DNA from: Triglochin maritima
Lineage: Eukaryota > Streptophyta > Magnoliopsida > Alismatales > Juncaginaceae
Assembly: GCA_963682175.1 (NCBI GenBank)
Contig: OY821771.1
Coordinates: 42,738,201 to 42,802,200 of the forward strand
Length of the DNA: 64,000 nt
Reading direction: 5' to 3'
Positions 1-13,000 of the stretch are shown piece by piece. The notes under the pieces are model-generated. The model was not told the origin of the DNA and did not search any database. It saw only the letters and a program-made list of their open reading frames with translations. Each line of letters begins with the position of its first letter. Position 1 is the stretch's first letter. Made by a program: the position numbers and the translations under genes.

Positions 1-450
1 CAGTGTAATGGGACATACCACACTACATATCTACAAGCTTCAAAATGCAGTTGTAGACGTGACAAGTTTAATAACTCCACTAACTTCGTTTCGTTATGAT
101 TTTTCAAAATAATATAAGAAGAGGGTGGAAGTCACGGTCGGAGCCCATCCTAGGAAAAAAATTCTGGTGCTCTGTTTAATCATGTGTAGATTTTCATTGG
201 CGAGACACATCTGTAGTTCGATTTAGGTCGGTCCATGAACTGATGGTTACCATATTAGACAAAGGGCCACCAAGATAGACACACTTTCTTCTAATTCCCT
301 TCATCATTTATGTCCCTATTAAGTTTTCCTATTGTTTAATACAACTCAGTTAAGATGAAAGAAATTTGATGTGAAACACAAATATTTTTCGCCTGAAATT
401 AACATGCCATATCTGATTAGACTTAGTAAGCTTCGTTATAATTTCTTGTA
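1..450. other. Intergenic, no gene seen
   Basis: AT-rich DNA with only short chance reading frames. No conserved protein motif, RNA gene or repeat was recognised before the MITE that starts at 451. Confidence 0.5.
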
Positions 451-752
451 GGGAAATGCTAAGTTTGTTCTTTTTTGTGGACTTTTTTTGAACTTTTAGA
501 CAATCTTAAATATATCTAGAAATATAACGATATTTGACACTCCACATCTTCCCAGATATATCTGGTTACTCCTAAATATATCTGATAGTATATTACATGC
601 ATTTCATTCCTAGTAATGCATATCTAGGGTAACCGAATATATCTAGGGTAACCAGATATATCTGAGAAGACGTGGAATGTCATAGATTATTATATCCCCA
701 GACATATCTAGGATTTTACCAAAAGTTCAAAAAAAAAAAATTAACATTGCCC
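451..752. mobile_element. MITE, Mutator-like, 9-bp target duplication
   Basis: A 302-bp non-coding inverted-repeat element. The left end starts GGGAAATGCTAA and the right end, read on the other strand, starts GGGCAATGTTAA. The inverted similarity continues inward, including TGAACTTTT and the CAGATATATCTGGTTAC block that appears once on each side of the centre. It is flanked by TTTCTTGTA (442-450) and TTTGTTGTA (753-761), which match at 8 of 9 positions. A 9-bp duplication is the signature of Mutator-like transposases, so it is probably a non-autonomous MULE derivative. No coding capacity is seen. Confidence 0.7.
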
Positions 753-3373
753 TTTGTTGTATTAGTTGCAATATTGCATTCAAGTATTAAGATGTCAACA
801 TTGGAACATCTGGCATGCATTAGTATAACTCAGTCGGTATGCATGTCGTAATTTTGTGTCGAAAATAATATGAATCGTACTGGTTGAAATGCAATGCGTA
901 AGAAGTGGCAAATTTTGGAGAAGTTGAAGTTTATGATATTATGTAATATCAAAATTTGTTGTGTGGAAACTACATGGAGTCGGTTTCAAATAGGTGCATT
1001 GGTGCAACCATATTTCCCATTAGTATTTGTTTGTTTTATATTGAAATATATACAGTAATAGTCACCAAAATATTACCATCTAAACAAGTGACTATTATTA
1101 TGTCCTATTGTAGCATTAGAAGTTACATTGATTTTAAGTTATAGACATGAAAACCTAGTTGCTGAGACTACTTATAGATTCTTACCAAATCAAACCAAAA
1201 CACACAACTAATGCTTGACCAAAGAAGAAGGTGCATCTAATCAGGTTGGCCATCGATTCTCCAAATCCACGTCCAACCAAAGACTAAATAGTAAAGGCAG
1301 AAAACCTTCAATTAGAAGGGTGTAATGACCTATGTGTCCTTTTCTAACAAATGCACTCTGAACAAATAAATGTTAGTGTGGTCTTATGGCATTTATGCCA
1401 TGGAGGCTTCAAATGGTATTTCCTAACAAAAATGATTGAGATAAGATGGTTAAGTAAGTATTAAACTCCACTCATCTCTTTGGCAGAGGAGTGGTTGCTC
1501 CCTATTCACATCATCAGAAACTCTTCACTCTTCTACTTGAATTGGCATTTAAGTTTGCAATTTAATTGGAGTAAATGGAGGCAGGTGGAGATCAAACCAT
1601 GATCCATTACCCATCATTTCTTCATATGTTAAATTTCCTCTTCTACTTCTTTTTCTCATTCACCTCCTGAGCTTTTATCATTACAAGAAATAGTAGGAGC
1701 CTTCAACTCATCCCCTTCAAGTTTCCTGATATGAAACCTTCAAGGTTTCAATCTCAAACTTGTCTTATTTCCCAAAACATCCCCATTCTGATATTATGAA
1801 AAATAGAGTGGGTACATGTTGGCATTACTTGTGATAAAAACTATTTGGGTTGCCTTTCAATTAGTGCCCTTCACCAACTCGCGAAAAACTTGGGGCGCTT
1901 AATAGATAGATATAGAATGTAGAGTTGTTGAAGGGCATTGGCTGCAATTTATAACATGTATAGGATAAAATAGAAGTACCAACTACCACCTCAGATTTTT
2001 TGTATGCACAACGTGGATAAATCATTGATTTCAAGTGAACATCACGTTTTGAAATTTAGTTAGTTTACTACTTTTCTTGAACATCAAATAGTTATAAGTT
2101 TCTTTTAAATGGTGATAGACGTAATTCTGTTCTGGATTGATATAAAAATTTCTTTCACGACAGATTTAATTAGTTCATATTTAATTTTCATGGTAATCTT
2201 CCTCTTTTGTGATCAAGGCTATTCCTCTACTTATGTGCATGTTGACGACTTCGTTGCGATAGATTCGCATAGGTGAAATGAATTAATGCTTTGCTTTCAT
2301 GTGAAATTTGATCGATCTGTACTCTGTAGCTTCAACCTCCAAACGTTTAGGTAGAGAGAAGACAGCAGATGCGATACTATGAATTATTTAAAATTTTCCT
2401 AAAAAATAAAACAATTGAGTTCAAAACATTTTTGGGTTCATTTTTTTATACATAAGCAATACCAAAAATCAATTGCGCAGAGATATTCTTGTACCAATTT
2501 CTTCGTGTTAATCTCATAAACTACTAGAATAAAATATAGTTTAAAGTGGCTTGACGTAGCCTAATAGGTCTACTCTGATGTTTTGTTATTTCGGTACTAT
2601 GTCCAATATTTACTACGTCATATTTCAGTATACCATTAGGATTCAAGTGGATAAATGAGAAATATTTTCTGGTCCTTAAATGTTTACGCACCAACTTACG
2701 ATCCATATATATAATTTACATATATAACCATGGACACAGTTTGAGTTGTGTACGGAGAAGATAATATTTATAAGATATCAACTTAATTACTTAATTCAAT
2801 CTTGAAAACATGTAAAATCGAGTTATATATATAGTAGAGAGTAGTTGGACCATAGTAGATATGATCTAGATAACATTGGTATTGACTGGAACTACTTGGT
2901 GTCAGCTTGTTTTGCTTGAATTTAACAAAGACAGATGGGGAAAATAGAAGCTTAACGGGAACACGCACAATCCCATGTTAGAAAGTGCATCCCAATAATA
3001 TAGAAGCCTAGATAGGTAAAAACAATAAGCAAGAGGTTATTTTGGGAATTTGACATATATGTAGTTAAAGAAGGGAGGCCTTTAATAGAAGAAAGGAAAA
3101 GGGTATGGATATTTATGTGTGTGATGGGGATGAAGGGTGTATTAAATTTGAGGGGAAAGAGAGGTCTTAATAAATAAGAAGAGGTTGGGGGTGTTGAGAG
3201 AGCATTAAAGAGAGGCCTTTGGTTCTTTTTGAATTGGAGGAGTAATGAAAGAGGGTGATGGCATTCAATCCCGAGACTTCAACTGTTTTCTCACCTCCCC
3301 TATTCAATGTTCTTAAGTTGCACTCCTACCTCCTCAACTCTCTTCAAATTTGGATAGACCTCACCTTCTTCCT

Positions 3374-3399
3374 CCCCCCCCCCCCCCCCCCCCCCCCCC
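3374..3399. repeat. 26-base poly-C tract
   Basis: An uninterrupted run of 26 C residues inside AT-rich DNA, preceded by a pyrimidine-rich stretch. Such a run can form an i-motif, or a G-quadruplex on the other strand, and its length is usually unstable or hard to sequence. Confidence 0.9.
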
Positions 3400-4979
3400 A
3401 CTAGTAATTCCAAAAATTTGGCTGTGTGGTGGGTTTCTAGCTAGACTTGACTTGGCTTGGCTTGGCTTGAATGAGGTGGCTTGAGTACGAATGCTTGATG
3501 ATGTTATTAATTAGAAATTTACTTAATTTAGACAAAATGTTTTGAAATTTCGTTGTCCAACTTGGTGACTTGGAAATCTCTCAGCTTGTGAAGGATGATT
3601 GTCCGTGAATAATCTATAAGAAATACGTTCTCGTGAATCGTGATTGTTTTATAAAATATATTTTACCATTTGAAAGTCCGTCCTAATTAATGAAATGTGA
3701 GGCATTAATTACGTTGTGCAATATAAGCAGATTGAGAGAAACAAGTAAGAAAACAAATTAGAAATACAACCTAAAACCTGTAGTCTGTTCTTTTACGTTT
3801 GGAAAGTTCTACCTAATCAATATACTCCAAAGACAACATGCATTTGTTTTCAAGAACGAAAATATGTATTTGACATTACAAAATAATAAAATTTCCAAGC
3901 AGAGTCAACTGTAATTAGACTTCTCCCTTGGTAGAGTAATGGAACATAGAAGGACTTGCTTGCTAAGTTCTCCCGATCTATGTTGTTGTCTTGGATCGAG
4001 TGGTTTCAGCAAAACACAATGTGATTAACGGTGTGAAGCCAATTAGCCAAATAGTGCTAAGATGATTTGTTGCAATTTAAAAGTATTCTTCCAATCACTA
4101 ATTACAAGATCGAATCTTTATAATATGCAATACATGTTTGCGGGTTTATAACTTTATAGGCCTGGTTTCTCTCTCTCTCTCTCTCTCTTTCTGTTCTATC
4201 GCCTACATATATAAACGATAAAGTATGACACTAGTTTGAAACAAGACAAGTCTAGGCGAATCTAAACTCAATAACCAATATACTGCTGCACTAAATCACA
4301 TAGAGAAATATTAAGTTAGGGATCAAGATAGCTGTTGGGAGAGTTGTTCAACTGTAATGCCTAATACATGGTTGTTTTGAAAAAGGAAAAGCAATTCTTG
4401 CGGCTACCGATATTGCATCCAACAATTAATTGCAGGTTGAGTGGAAGAGATCTCATCCTGTGGAAGATGGGAACAATGCAGTCAATGTTTTATGCACTGT
4501 TGCATAGTCATTGTACAACCTAATTCATAAATTTTGGTCAGGTATTACAGATAAGGATTGCTATCACAACTTCAATTGCCACCATAATTCCATAAATAAC
4601 CCACCTCACGTCCCATCCCAACTTATGATGTCATATCTACGAACTACGAGGTAAGCAAACTGCATTTAATAGTAATGAAATAGTTTTTGCACTTGTTTAA
4701 ATCATGTTCGTGTCCACGTAGTTGCTAAGATACCACGAACATATAACAACGGAAATCCAATGTGAAACGTTAATGAGTTTTCAAGTAAATGGGACGCATG
4801 ACATTTTAAATGACGTTTATTTTTCCAAATGCATGATACCGTTTATTTTTCAAATTATGTTAATACATTTTTTAAGATTGTATTTATCATCTCTTAGCAT
4901 ATTTGTAATGACACAATCTAAACATGTTCTTTAAGATTGTGTCGGTTAGAAACGATTTAGACACTTTCTTTAAAGACTT

Positions 4980-5105
4980 ACGTTTTGGACACAATTTGAA
5001 CACACTTTGGATGTGTCCATAATGCATATGTCCAGAGTGTGTCTATAATTTATCCAGACTATGTCCATTTGTGTGTCCAGAATGTGTATAGTGTGTGTCA
5101 TGTCA
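4980..5105. repeat. Degenerate TGTCCA-type repeats
   Basis: Short related words recur at irregular spacing: GTGTCCATAATG, TGTCCAGAGTGTGTC, TATGTCCATTTGTGTGTCCAGA and GTGTGTGTCATG. They look like a decayed tandem array or the subterminal part of an old transposon. No terminal inverted repeat or target duplication was found. Confidence 0.35.
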
Positions 5106-5905
5106 TTTTTTTTGTTAGGAAACAAATTGTTTCCTCTTTCTTCTAGGATCACAAATTGTTAATATATTAAATAATTCACAAATCATGATTATTTTATCGG
5201 AACCCCCACGTTTACTAACGTGTCCAGTGACATGATGTGCATTCCTGTCGCGATTCGTTTGTGTATCAGCACCCTAAAACAATTATATTTTACAAAAATC
5301 GAGAGGAGACACGCCTTACTCTTTTTGATTTGCCTATGCCTTTACGATGGAAGCTCTAAGATGGACTTTTCGAAGGATTTCAATTTGAGGACCTGTATGT
5401 ACGCACCTTAATCTCGTATCACGTAAAGGCTTTACTAATAGAGAAACCTTACAATAACATAATTTATAATTGTTTTAACTTGATGGGGGATGTTTGGACT
5501 TCAATCTTTTTTATTTATTCATGGGGTTCCTTATTTGATACAGTATATATAATAAATTTCTAGTTAGACAATCTTAATAAGTGATTAAGTTAGTTATACG
5601 TTTTGGATTTTTTTTAAAGAAATGCATTATTGGAATTCAACCAATACAATTTGCATTGCCTAGCTCATACCTTTCCAACTCAAATCATAGCGATGTGCTT
5701 AGTGCTTAACTTTTGTTTGTGATCCTCGTACATACAATCATACCTATAACTACATAAGCCATTAACATGCTTTCGAAAAATGACCGGTAAAAATATCATA
5801 ATAGTTTAACCTAGCTACAAGGTATTTACGAAATATGACCGGTAATAATAGTTAGTACGTGACTACGTGGACGTCCATGGCTCTTTAGCCATGCATGCAT
5901 GTTGG

Positions 5906-5931
5906 AGCCGAGCCGAGCCGAGCCGAGCCGA
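5906..5931. repeat. GAGCC microsatellite, five units
   Basis: Five consecutive copies of the pentamer GAGCC, about 140 bp upstream of the TATA box of the CFL1-like gene. A GC-rich pentamer in an AT-rich promoter is likely to vary in length. Confidence 0.85.
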
Positions 5932-6067
5932 AGGGTGTAGACTGTAGAGTATATAGAGAGAGAGAAAGAGAAGACCCTTCCCAGTGTTCCCAAAATTAAA
6001 ATCACTGCAACCATTAGATTCTCCTGCTCGTCTGAACTCCTTAATTGGCCTCCCATTCACTCCCTCC

Positions 6068-6074
6068 TATAAAA
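6068..6074 (+). promoter_or_regulatory. TATA box of the CFL1-like gene
   Basis: TATAAAA lies 157 bp upstream of the start codon at 6225. A start site about 30 bp downstream would give a 5' leader that carries a GA dinucleotide run at roughly 6145-6164, a common feature of plant leaders. This is the best TATA match close to the gene. Confidence 0.6.
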
Positions 6075-6224
6075 GCACACACCCCGAACCCACACTTCGT
6101 TTGATCCAACGCCCACAACAACATAGTCACACCAAATTTATCCTGAGAGAGAGAGAGAGAGAGAAACTAGTGTGTGCATGTTTGTGTGCGTGAAGTTATA
6201 TCCAATTAGTATAGAATAGAATCC

Positions 6225-6920
6225 ATGGTGTCTCTTCAAAGAACCATCTCCACCAAGGAGAGGAACACGAGCTGGACGTCCACCGTGTCCGACGACTCAT
6301 CAAAGAAGAGGAAGCGTGGACATGACAACGACAACGGTGAAGTCGTTGCCGCCGCGAAGGAGCTCAAGCTATGGAGCAATAATAATAAGAATCCTTCACC
6401 TCCGCCGCGATCCACCGACCTCGAGGATTCCCCATTGCCACCAGAGTGGCAACGCTGCCTCGACATAAAGGTACCAACATGAAAATAAACAGAAGTACGT
6501 ACATATTTCACCGTAAGATTGTAAAAATATACTTATGCTGAGAATCTAATGTTGCAGTCTGGTCGGATACACTTCTACAACACTCGGACACACGTGAGAA
6601 CAACGAGGGACCCACGCCGTCTAAGCCCTAAGCCAGCGGTGAGTCTAGACCTTGAGCTCAACCTCGGGTGTGAATCCCCTGCAACCAAACAGAAAGAGAA
6701 AGAGCGTTCGAGTTCGACGTGGGTTTCGGCCAAGGCGGACGACAAGGAGATGATGGCAGGGGTTTGCATGCGATGCCACATGCTTGTGATGATGCTCAAG
6801 TCGTCGCCGTCGTGTCCCAACTGCAAGTACTTGCATCCTCCCGTGCAACCACCGCAGTCGGCGGCCTTGGTGAAGTCTAATCTGAGCTTTGCTCTGCTGC
6901 AAGGACTAGAGGGAATTTAA
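6225..6920 (+). CDS. CFL1: WW-domain protein, CURLY FLAG LEAF 1-like
   Basis: Two exons, 6225-6470 and 6558-6920, with donor AAG/gtacca and acceptor ttgcag/TCT; product about 202 residues. The order is a basic KKRKR nuclear-localisation-like stretch (27-31), a WW-type domain spanning the intron (first Trp at 75; the position of the second Trp is not Trp), an EAR-type LDLELNL motif (112-118), and two CxxC pairs (Cys152/155 and Cys168/171) that could bind zinc. This matches the plant CFL1 family, whose rice and Arabidopsis members affect cuticle formation and bind HD-ZIP IV factors. From that and the EAR motif I infer a nuclear co-repressor role. The start is the first ATG after the TATA box and GA-rich leader. 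A complete small gene with no close neighbour. Confidence 0.85.
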
Positions 6921-9900
6921 AAGAAACACCAATTTTTACATAAAGATGGGTGTATTCATGGGTTTTTACTTTTTAGTGAACTAATTACGTTAACGCTTCA
7001 TCTATTAATATCCCATATATATGGTGTATAAAGACGGGAGGTTGTCATGTATGGATCAATTACGGATTCATGGTGGTTTGTGTTTGCTTAATTTGGATCA
7101 ATTCTTATGAATGTAATACCGACGTAGGTCCATAATTACAAAGATATAATTAGGGTACATTTTACTTTGGGGAACTGTCAAATTAACTTTGGCGAGCATA
7201 ACATTACACTGTTTTTTTTGTTGAAGACTCGACAATTTCGGTCTACTATCTTGAATAACACTTGAGTTGATTGAAAGCTAATAACATGAAAAGAGCTATT
7301 CAACTTGATTATTCTTGCTTTCCTATTGTGCAGAAGCACAATATATTATCGTACGTTAATTAGTTAAATTAAAATATGTCTGGGCGTATTTATTTTCTAA
7401 TATCATCCACATGCACAATATTACTGCGAGCATCCACGAGGAAATTCAGTATTGATGATTCATAAATTGGAGTTGGACTAGTGGTTGTTGCAGGATTTAT
7501 AAATTCATGATCATATCTCGTACTTATTAGGCCATCAATGGCAACATTGATGGGTAGCTACGTTAATGATCCAATTAAAGGGGCAATTGGTTACTACATA
7601 TGGACATTTTTGGAACAATGCTTATAGGAGGGTGATGGTCCAAGTAAGATTAGAATGAAGGTTTCTTATATATATGGATTAATTAACTTGAAAGCGCCCC
7701 TATATTGTGTGAAGCCACGGATTAATTTACTAGTCTAACTCTAGAAAGATTATCTTCTAATATGATTCGGGATTCCCCTCCTACAAGGGCATTATGAAAG
7801 TTGTGCGATAACCCCAACATAAGAAGAAGCCTTCGGATTTGACAAAACATATGCTAAAGGCATCGCTTTTAATTATGTTTTCGGAATTCTGAGCTGATCT
7901 TACTTGTACTTTGAGAAAGAAATAAGCAAAAATCATGTGAGAGAACTTATTGCACGTACACCTACATGATGGTGACAACTTCGTCCTTACTTTCTGGTCT
8001 ACAGGCAGATCCTCCGATGTTAGGATCGATGGTGTATCGGAAGAAACCAACGTGAGAAATAGAATTCCTCTTACCATTCCATATTTCAGTATTTGTGTGG
8101 TTCGCCTCAATTTCTTTACAAATAGAATTCGACAAGGGTAAGAAGGTCAAAAACATTTGGATATATAATTCTATTAATATTCTTCAAGTAACTTATAATT
8201 TGTGAGTGCTGTTAATTGTGAAATATCCCTAGATAAACCAAAATTTGCAATCAACCGTATATATTTTCAGAAATCGTGATGTCATTCATGACCCATTAAA
8301 CTAAAAGCGAATTTCTACCAAGAGAATATCCATCTTGCAGTGGATTTAAGAAGCTTTCCCGATCTACCATTTCAGTGCAAGAGGTGTATCAAGGTTTAGC
8401 TAAAGTTCAACATGATTATACAATTCAAAGTTCAAGTCAAACTAAAAGTTAACGAAGACGTTCTGGAAATTAGAATATTTAAATTTTGAAGTATTATAAA
8501 GGTATTTATTTATTTATGAAATTATATATGAGTCTAATGGATATATGCTTCTTATGGTTGAATATTTGAAATCCAAGCACAATAAATGCATGCAGATCGA
8601 AAATGCAAAGAAACAATATTTCAAACTTAGAGATCTTCAATGGAAATTGAGTAAATAGATGAAGCTTTCAATTAAACTGGTTTATGAAAGTGATCTTCCA
8701 AAATATCATTCAAATTGTCCTAATCATAGAGGTACTTCAAATTTTAAGCTGGTATTAGAAGAGGGAAATTAAGAAGATCAACATCATCGGAATTAATTAA
8801 AGCAAGACCAAACATGTGAACATGGGTATCATTCTCTTTCACATTGAAATGCTACCGAGTTTTAGGTAGAAATTAAAGAAGTGATGGTGCAAATATTAAT
8901 GTATAATAACTGTGGTGGGTGGTTCTTCATTAGCCAAAATTATTGGGAAAACAGAAGATACATATTTAGTAATTGCTATCATCAATGTTGCAACATATGC
9001 AGAAGATTGACAAATGTTTATTATGTATAGTTGGTACTTCTACGCAACCACGTACGTCAATCATGATCCTCTTATTTTCAGAAATATAGTAGTCAACAAC
9101 TTGATGATCAGAGTCACGAGATTTATCTTAATCCTCCTTCGTATTTAAAGCTTTAATAAGTAAGATACTGCTGAATTGTTCTGATTGGGGGGGGGGGGGA
9201 AATCAAGGATGATGGTATGTATACTGGAATAAAGTTTGTGTCTTGGACTCTTGGGATACCTTTACAATTCTCATGTACCACTAACACATTGCTTTGTTCT
9301 TTCTAATAAAGGGCTGCGCAGCATTAGAAAGTGGTAATCAATAATCTTTTTACACTAATGGATGTCTAATGGCCACCACATCTCAACGCCTATCATCCAC
9401 GATTGCAAACTATGGAGCTTTCAACTGTGGTGACTAGTGAGGCAGATGTAGTTGAATGCCACACGCCTCGGTTTGTGTCTAATAAAGGAAAAGGAGAAGA
9501 GGACCAACCTACAAATCCATGATTGTTACAAATGTCGGACAGAGACATGCGATTAAGAGGTGGAAATTCATGGCAAAATAAAATAAATTAACTTCAACAG
9601 CAAAATATTGAGGGGCAACAACCTTGCACCCAATTGCAAATAATAAGGAAACAGATAGCAAGGGCCCCGTAATCTACTTAAATCAACTTCAGCCACATAC
9701 AAATGTCTACAGTAACTTGATATTTTGGGCTAATTTAGTGCACGCTAAAATGAACTTACAAAATCATAAGCAAAAATGTCTTGCTTGCTATAAAACTCGT
9801 TAATTCATCCACCTTTCTCATCGCCACTAAAACAAAGCCTCGTCTATACATCACCCGGGAATACCAAATGAGCGAATGACATGCACTTTAAATTAACCAA

Positions 9901-10063
9901 AAGAAATTGTGCTGAAAGGTAATGTCGGCTTACAAATGGAACTCCATTTTCCACCAAAAATATATATCAAAATGGCAGAAGACACTGTCAATGGCCTGGA
10001 CTAGCATCGTCAATTTTTGAAGTCAGCAGCACGAAACCCTCCACGCTCTGATCACTTTCGTAA
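6921..10063. other. Intergenic region, no gene seen
   Basis: About 3.1 kb of AT-rich DNA between two convergent genes. It should hold the 3' UTRs of both. A 12-base G run lies near 9188-9199. Open frames such as 7781-8110 show no family motif. Confidence 0.5.
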
Positions 10064-13000
10064 CTATTCTACTTTCAGAACAATCTTCATAAACTCGTAA
10101 ACGAAGTAGCTGATCGCAGCAGAAGGTAAGACCTGCAGAAAGACAAAATAACACGACCAAAAATTCCGTGAAGGTTAACTAGAGAGAGCAAAGCCCAAAA
10201 AAAATTCAACATATGAAAGTGAAACAGAAGATAATAAAAAAATGGCCAAACAAATTCATGTATATTGTAGTACTTTGGACATCAAAAAAGCAGAGGAAAA
10301 GGTATATAGTATATTTTTTTATTTTTGTACTTTGGACATGGTAAAAAATGGAGAAAAAACAGTGAAATCATGATGAAAATTATTAAAACTAACATACACA
10401 AGCCAATGACACTCAAAAGGAGGTAAGTGCGGTCGACGTGAAGTGGTAGGGCAACAAGGGTTTAGGATGTGGGAGGTGTCGACTGTTCTTTCATTTGTTC
10501 ATGATATGTGGACAACTTTGTTTTCTATTATATTGTCGGTGAATGGACTCTTCAATGGGTGTCCATTTGTTATCTTTAAATTCTTTGGAGAACTTCAAAA
10601 AAACCACAAAGGCAAGAAGGCTATGTGCTACCAGGTCACCAAGTTGAAATGGATCACCTCCTGTCTCTCGGAGCTTGAGAGGCAATCCCAATTTCCTCTA
10701 CTCGCCCAACCTTGCCTGGTCACTTGACTCACTTCAGGCAACCAGATGGCTCACCTCAATAGGAGTGTATATTTCATATCATTAGTATTAAGGGAGCCTT
10801 AGTCGGGAAGTCCAAATGCTGAATCTGTCTCCTCACACAATATGTGAATGTTCACAAAAGGCTCAACTTGACAAACAAAAGCTGTCACCGTTTTTTTCCT
10901 AGATTAAAAACTGGCGTACAAATACAAGCTCAGTTTACTTTAAATGATAAGTTAATATGACACGAGAAAGTATGAATGTTTTACTCCAAAATACCTTGAC
11001 AAACGTAGGTAGTTGATTTAAAAATTGAAACTCTGAAAATGCAACGTGCACAACAAACTGCATTTCCTTTGCCACTTACAGGGCATTTGATTTAAGAAAT
11101 TCCATTTAATTTTCAATCTTAACATGCTCAAGCATTAAGCTACTGAAAGCCAACTAAAAGCAAGACCTCCTCTAGCCTATGCAGTATGAAATAAAATGCC
11201 ACTCCACCAAACAACAAAAATAGAACTCTACTCTGAACTAACCATGATGAAAATTTCATAAAAATAACAATGCCTCAAACATGAAACAAAAGATCATCCT
11301 TGAAGAACGCAAGCTTAAGAGTAGCCATACAGATCTCTACAATATTAGAAATACCAACTCCATACTAACCAGTGTACTGATACCACAGAGATAACATTGG
11401 CTCATCAATAATGAGGACTATACTTGAAACAACCACAAAGATCTCTAAAGAGTAAGACCTAAGAAGCTAAAAAAATATATTTACCAACACCATATACTAA
11501 TGGAATTTGTCCCCTATTCCTTGGTATACATATGACTAATGTGAAACATTGTTCACCTTTGAAGATTGGAGAAAAGCAGTACTGAGAGATGAAACATTGA
11601 TCGGAAACAATGGTAAAACAGTAAAAGTAGAACTGATTGGAAACGTAGAAAGCCAACTAACAAGTTTGCTTGTCATCATATCAAAATCAAGCCATCTCTC
11701 TAAAGTGCAAGATGGTTCGTATTGATTATAGGTCATTAGGTTGCCCAAGTTCTCTCTCTGTGGAGCTAATTCGACAATCTACACAAAATGGTTGTGGCCA
11801 TTTGATACTGTCACAAGCTGATTGCCTTCTTTTCATTAGGACTTCCAATTTCACCTTTACTAGTTCATTTATGCTTCTTCATTGGTTTTCAGACAAAGAC
11901 GGCATGTACTGACATACGTATAAAACAAACACAATTTTAGATCAAAGTAACTATATTTTGGCTTGTACCTGTAATAAGCTGGGGAAAAGTCCAGCATATA
12001 ATGAGGGGATACCACCATGCTCGACTATTTTGGCACACGTTGCAAAGGCATTGAGTTTGTTTGCCTGAACTTGCATTTGTAGCTGTCTTCTAACCACTTC
12101 AAAAGGATATGTAGCAGCCTCGGCACAACATCCAGCAATAGCCCCATACAAGAGAGTCCGTAGTGGACTTAACTCCAGCTGATCAAAAGCATTCAATCCT
12201 TCACCTTCAGCTTCCTGGTCTTTCATCATAGACTTTCTCCTCATTCCCTCTGGTGAGTGCATGTATGCTGACTTCAGTATATCATATACACCATAAAAGA
12301 CTGCCCCAGATGGTGCCATGCTTATAATGGACGGCAGCAACCCCTTGTACAGAGAAAAGAATCCTTCTGTTTGGACCATATGGTGAAAAACACCGACAAC
12401 ACCTCCTAAAGCTTCCCCTCCAGGTGCAACCAATTTTGTCCTAATCTAGAAATCAGATGTCATCTATTTCAGTATTTAATAGTACCATGAGAATGGAATA
12501 GTTAAAATGAAGCTCAAGTGTGTTCACAACTCCACATAGCATGCCTATCTCACAAAATTAAAAACCACATTAAGATGTTACCAAACACCATGGACTATAA
12601 AATTGAGTCAGACAAATTTTCAGAAAGATAAGGCAATATGTAAGCCAGGATGCCACAGTTTTTTTTGTTCTGCCACTGTGGTTAGGAGGCCTCACGGTGG
12701 CAATAAGGTTATTTTTGTATCTAAGTATCCCATTCACGATTATCATGTAAAGCAATTTGCCTAATTCAATAACCAACTTTAGATGAGCTAGATAATTGGG
12801 AAGATTGAGCTAATGAGTACCGTGTCCATTGGCAAGCATAAAATAGTTGCAGTTATGCCAGCTGCTGCACCAGCAATAAAACGCTCAAAATTTGTGGTTT
12901 CTTCATTGCCGGAGACCTTCAACAATTGCTTTCTGTATGTATCATATGCATAAAAGTTTATCGCCTTAAATGGAGCAGTTCGAAGAATGTTAACAAAATT

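Larger units (their letters stand above)
762..6060. other. Long intergenic region upstream of the CFL1-like gene
   Basis: About 5.3 kb without a recognisable gene. The longest open frames are 60-76 codons, AT-rich and without known motifs. Simple repeats occur here: a 26-base C run at 3374-3399, a CT run near 4170-4189, degenerate TGTCCA repeats near 4980-5105, and GAGCC repeats at 5906-5931. The last few hundred bases should include the promoter of the gene at 6225. Confidence 0.5.

Noticed and set aside
7781..8156. Overlapping frames on both strands between CFL1-like and BTL3-like genes
   Set aside because: No recognisable domain and frames on both strands of similar length; treated as chance.
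10425..10500. Single GCGGTCGACGTG and GTGTCGACTG words as another palindrome array
   Set aside because: Only two imperfect words about 50 bp apart, without the 20-23 bp pairing; likely chance.
10443..10727. 94-codon frame in intron 3 of the BTL3-like gene
   Set aside because: No family motif; lies wholly in an intron whose flanking exons splice cleanly to the conserved C-terminus.
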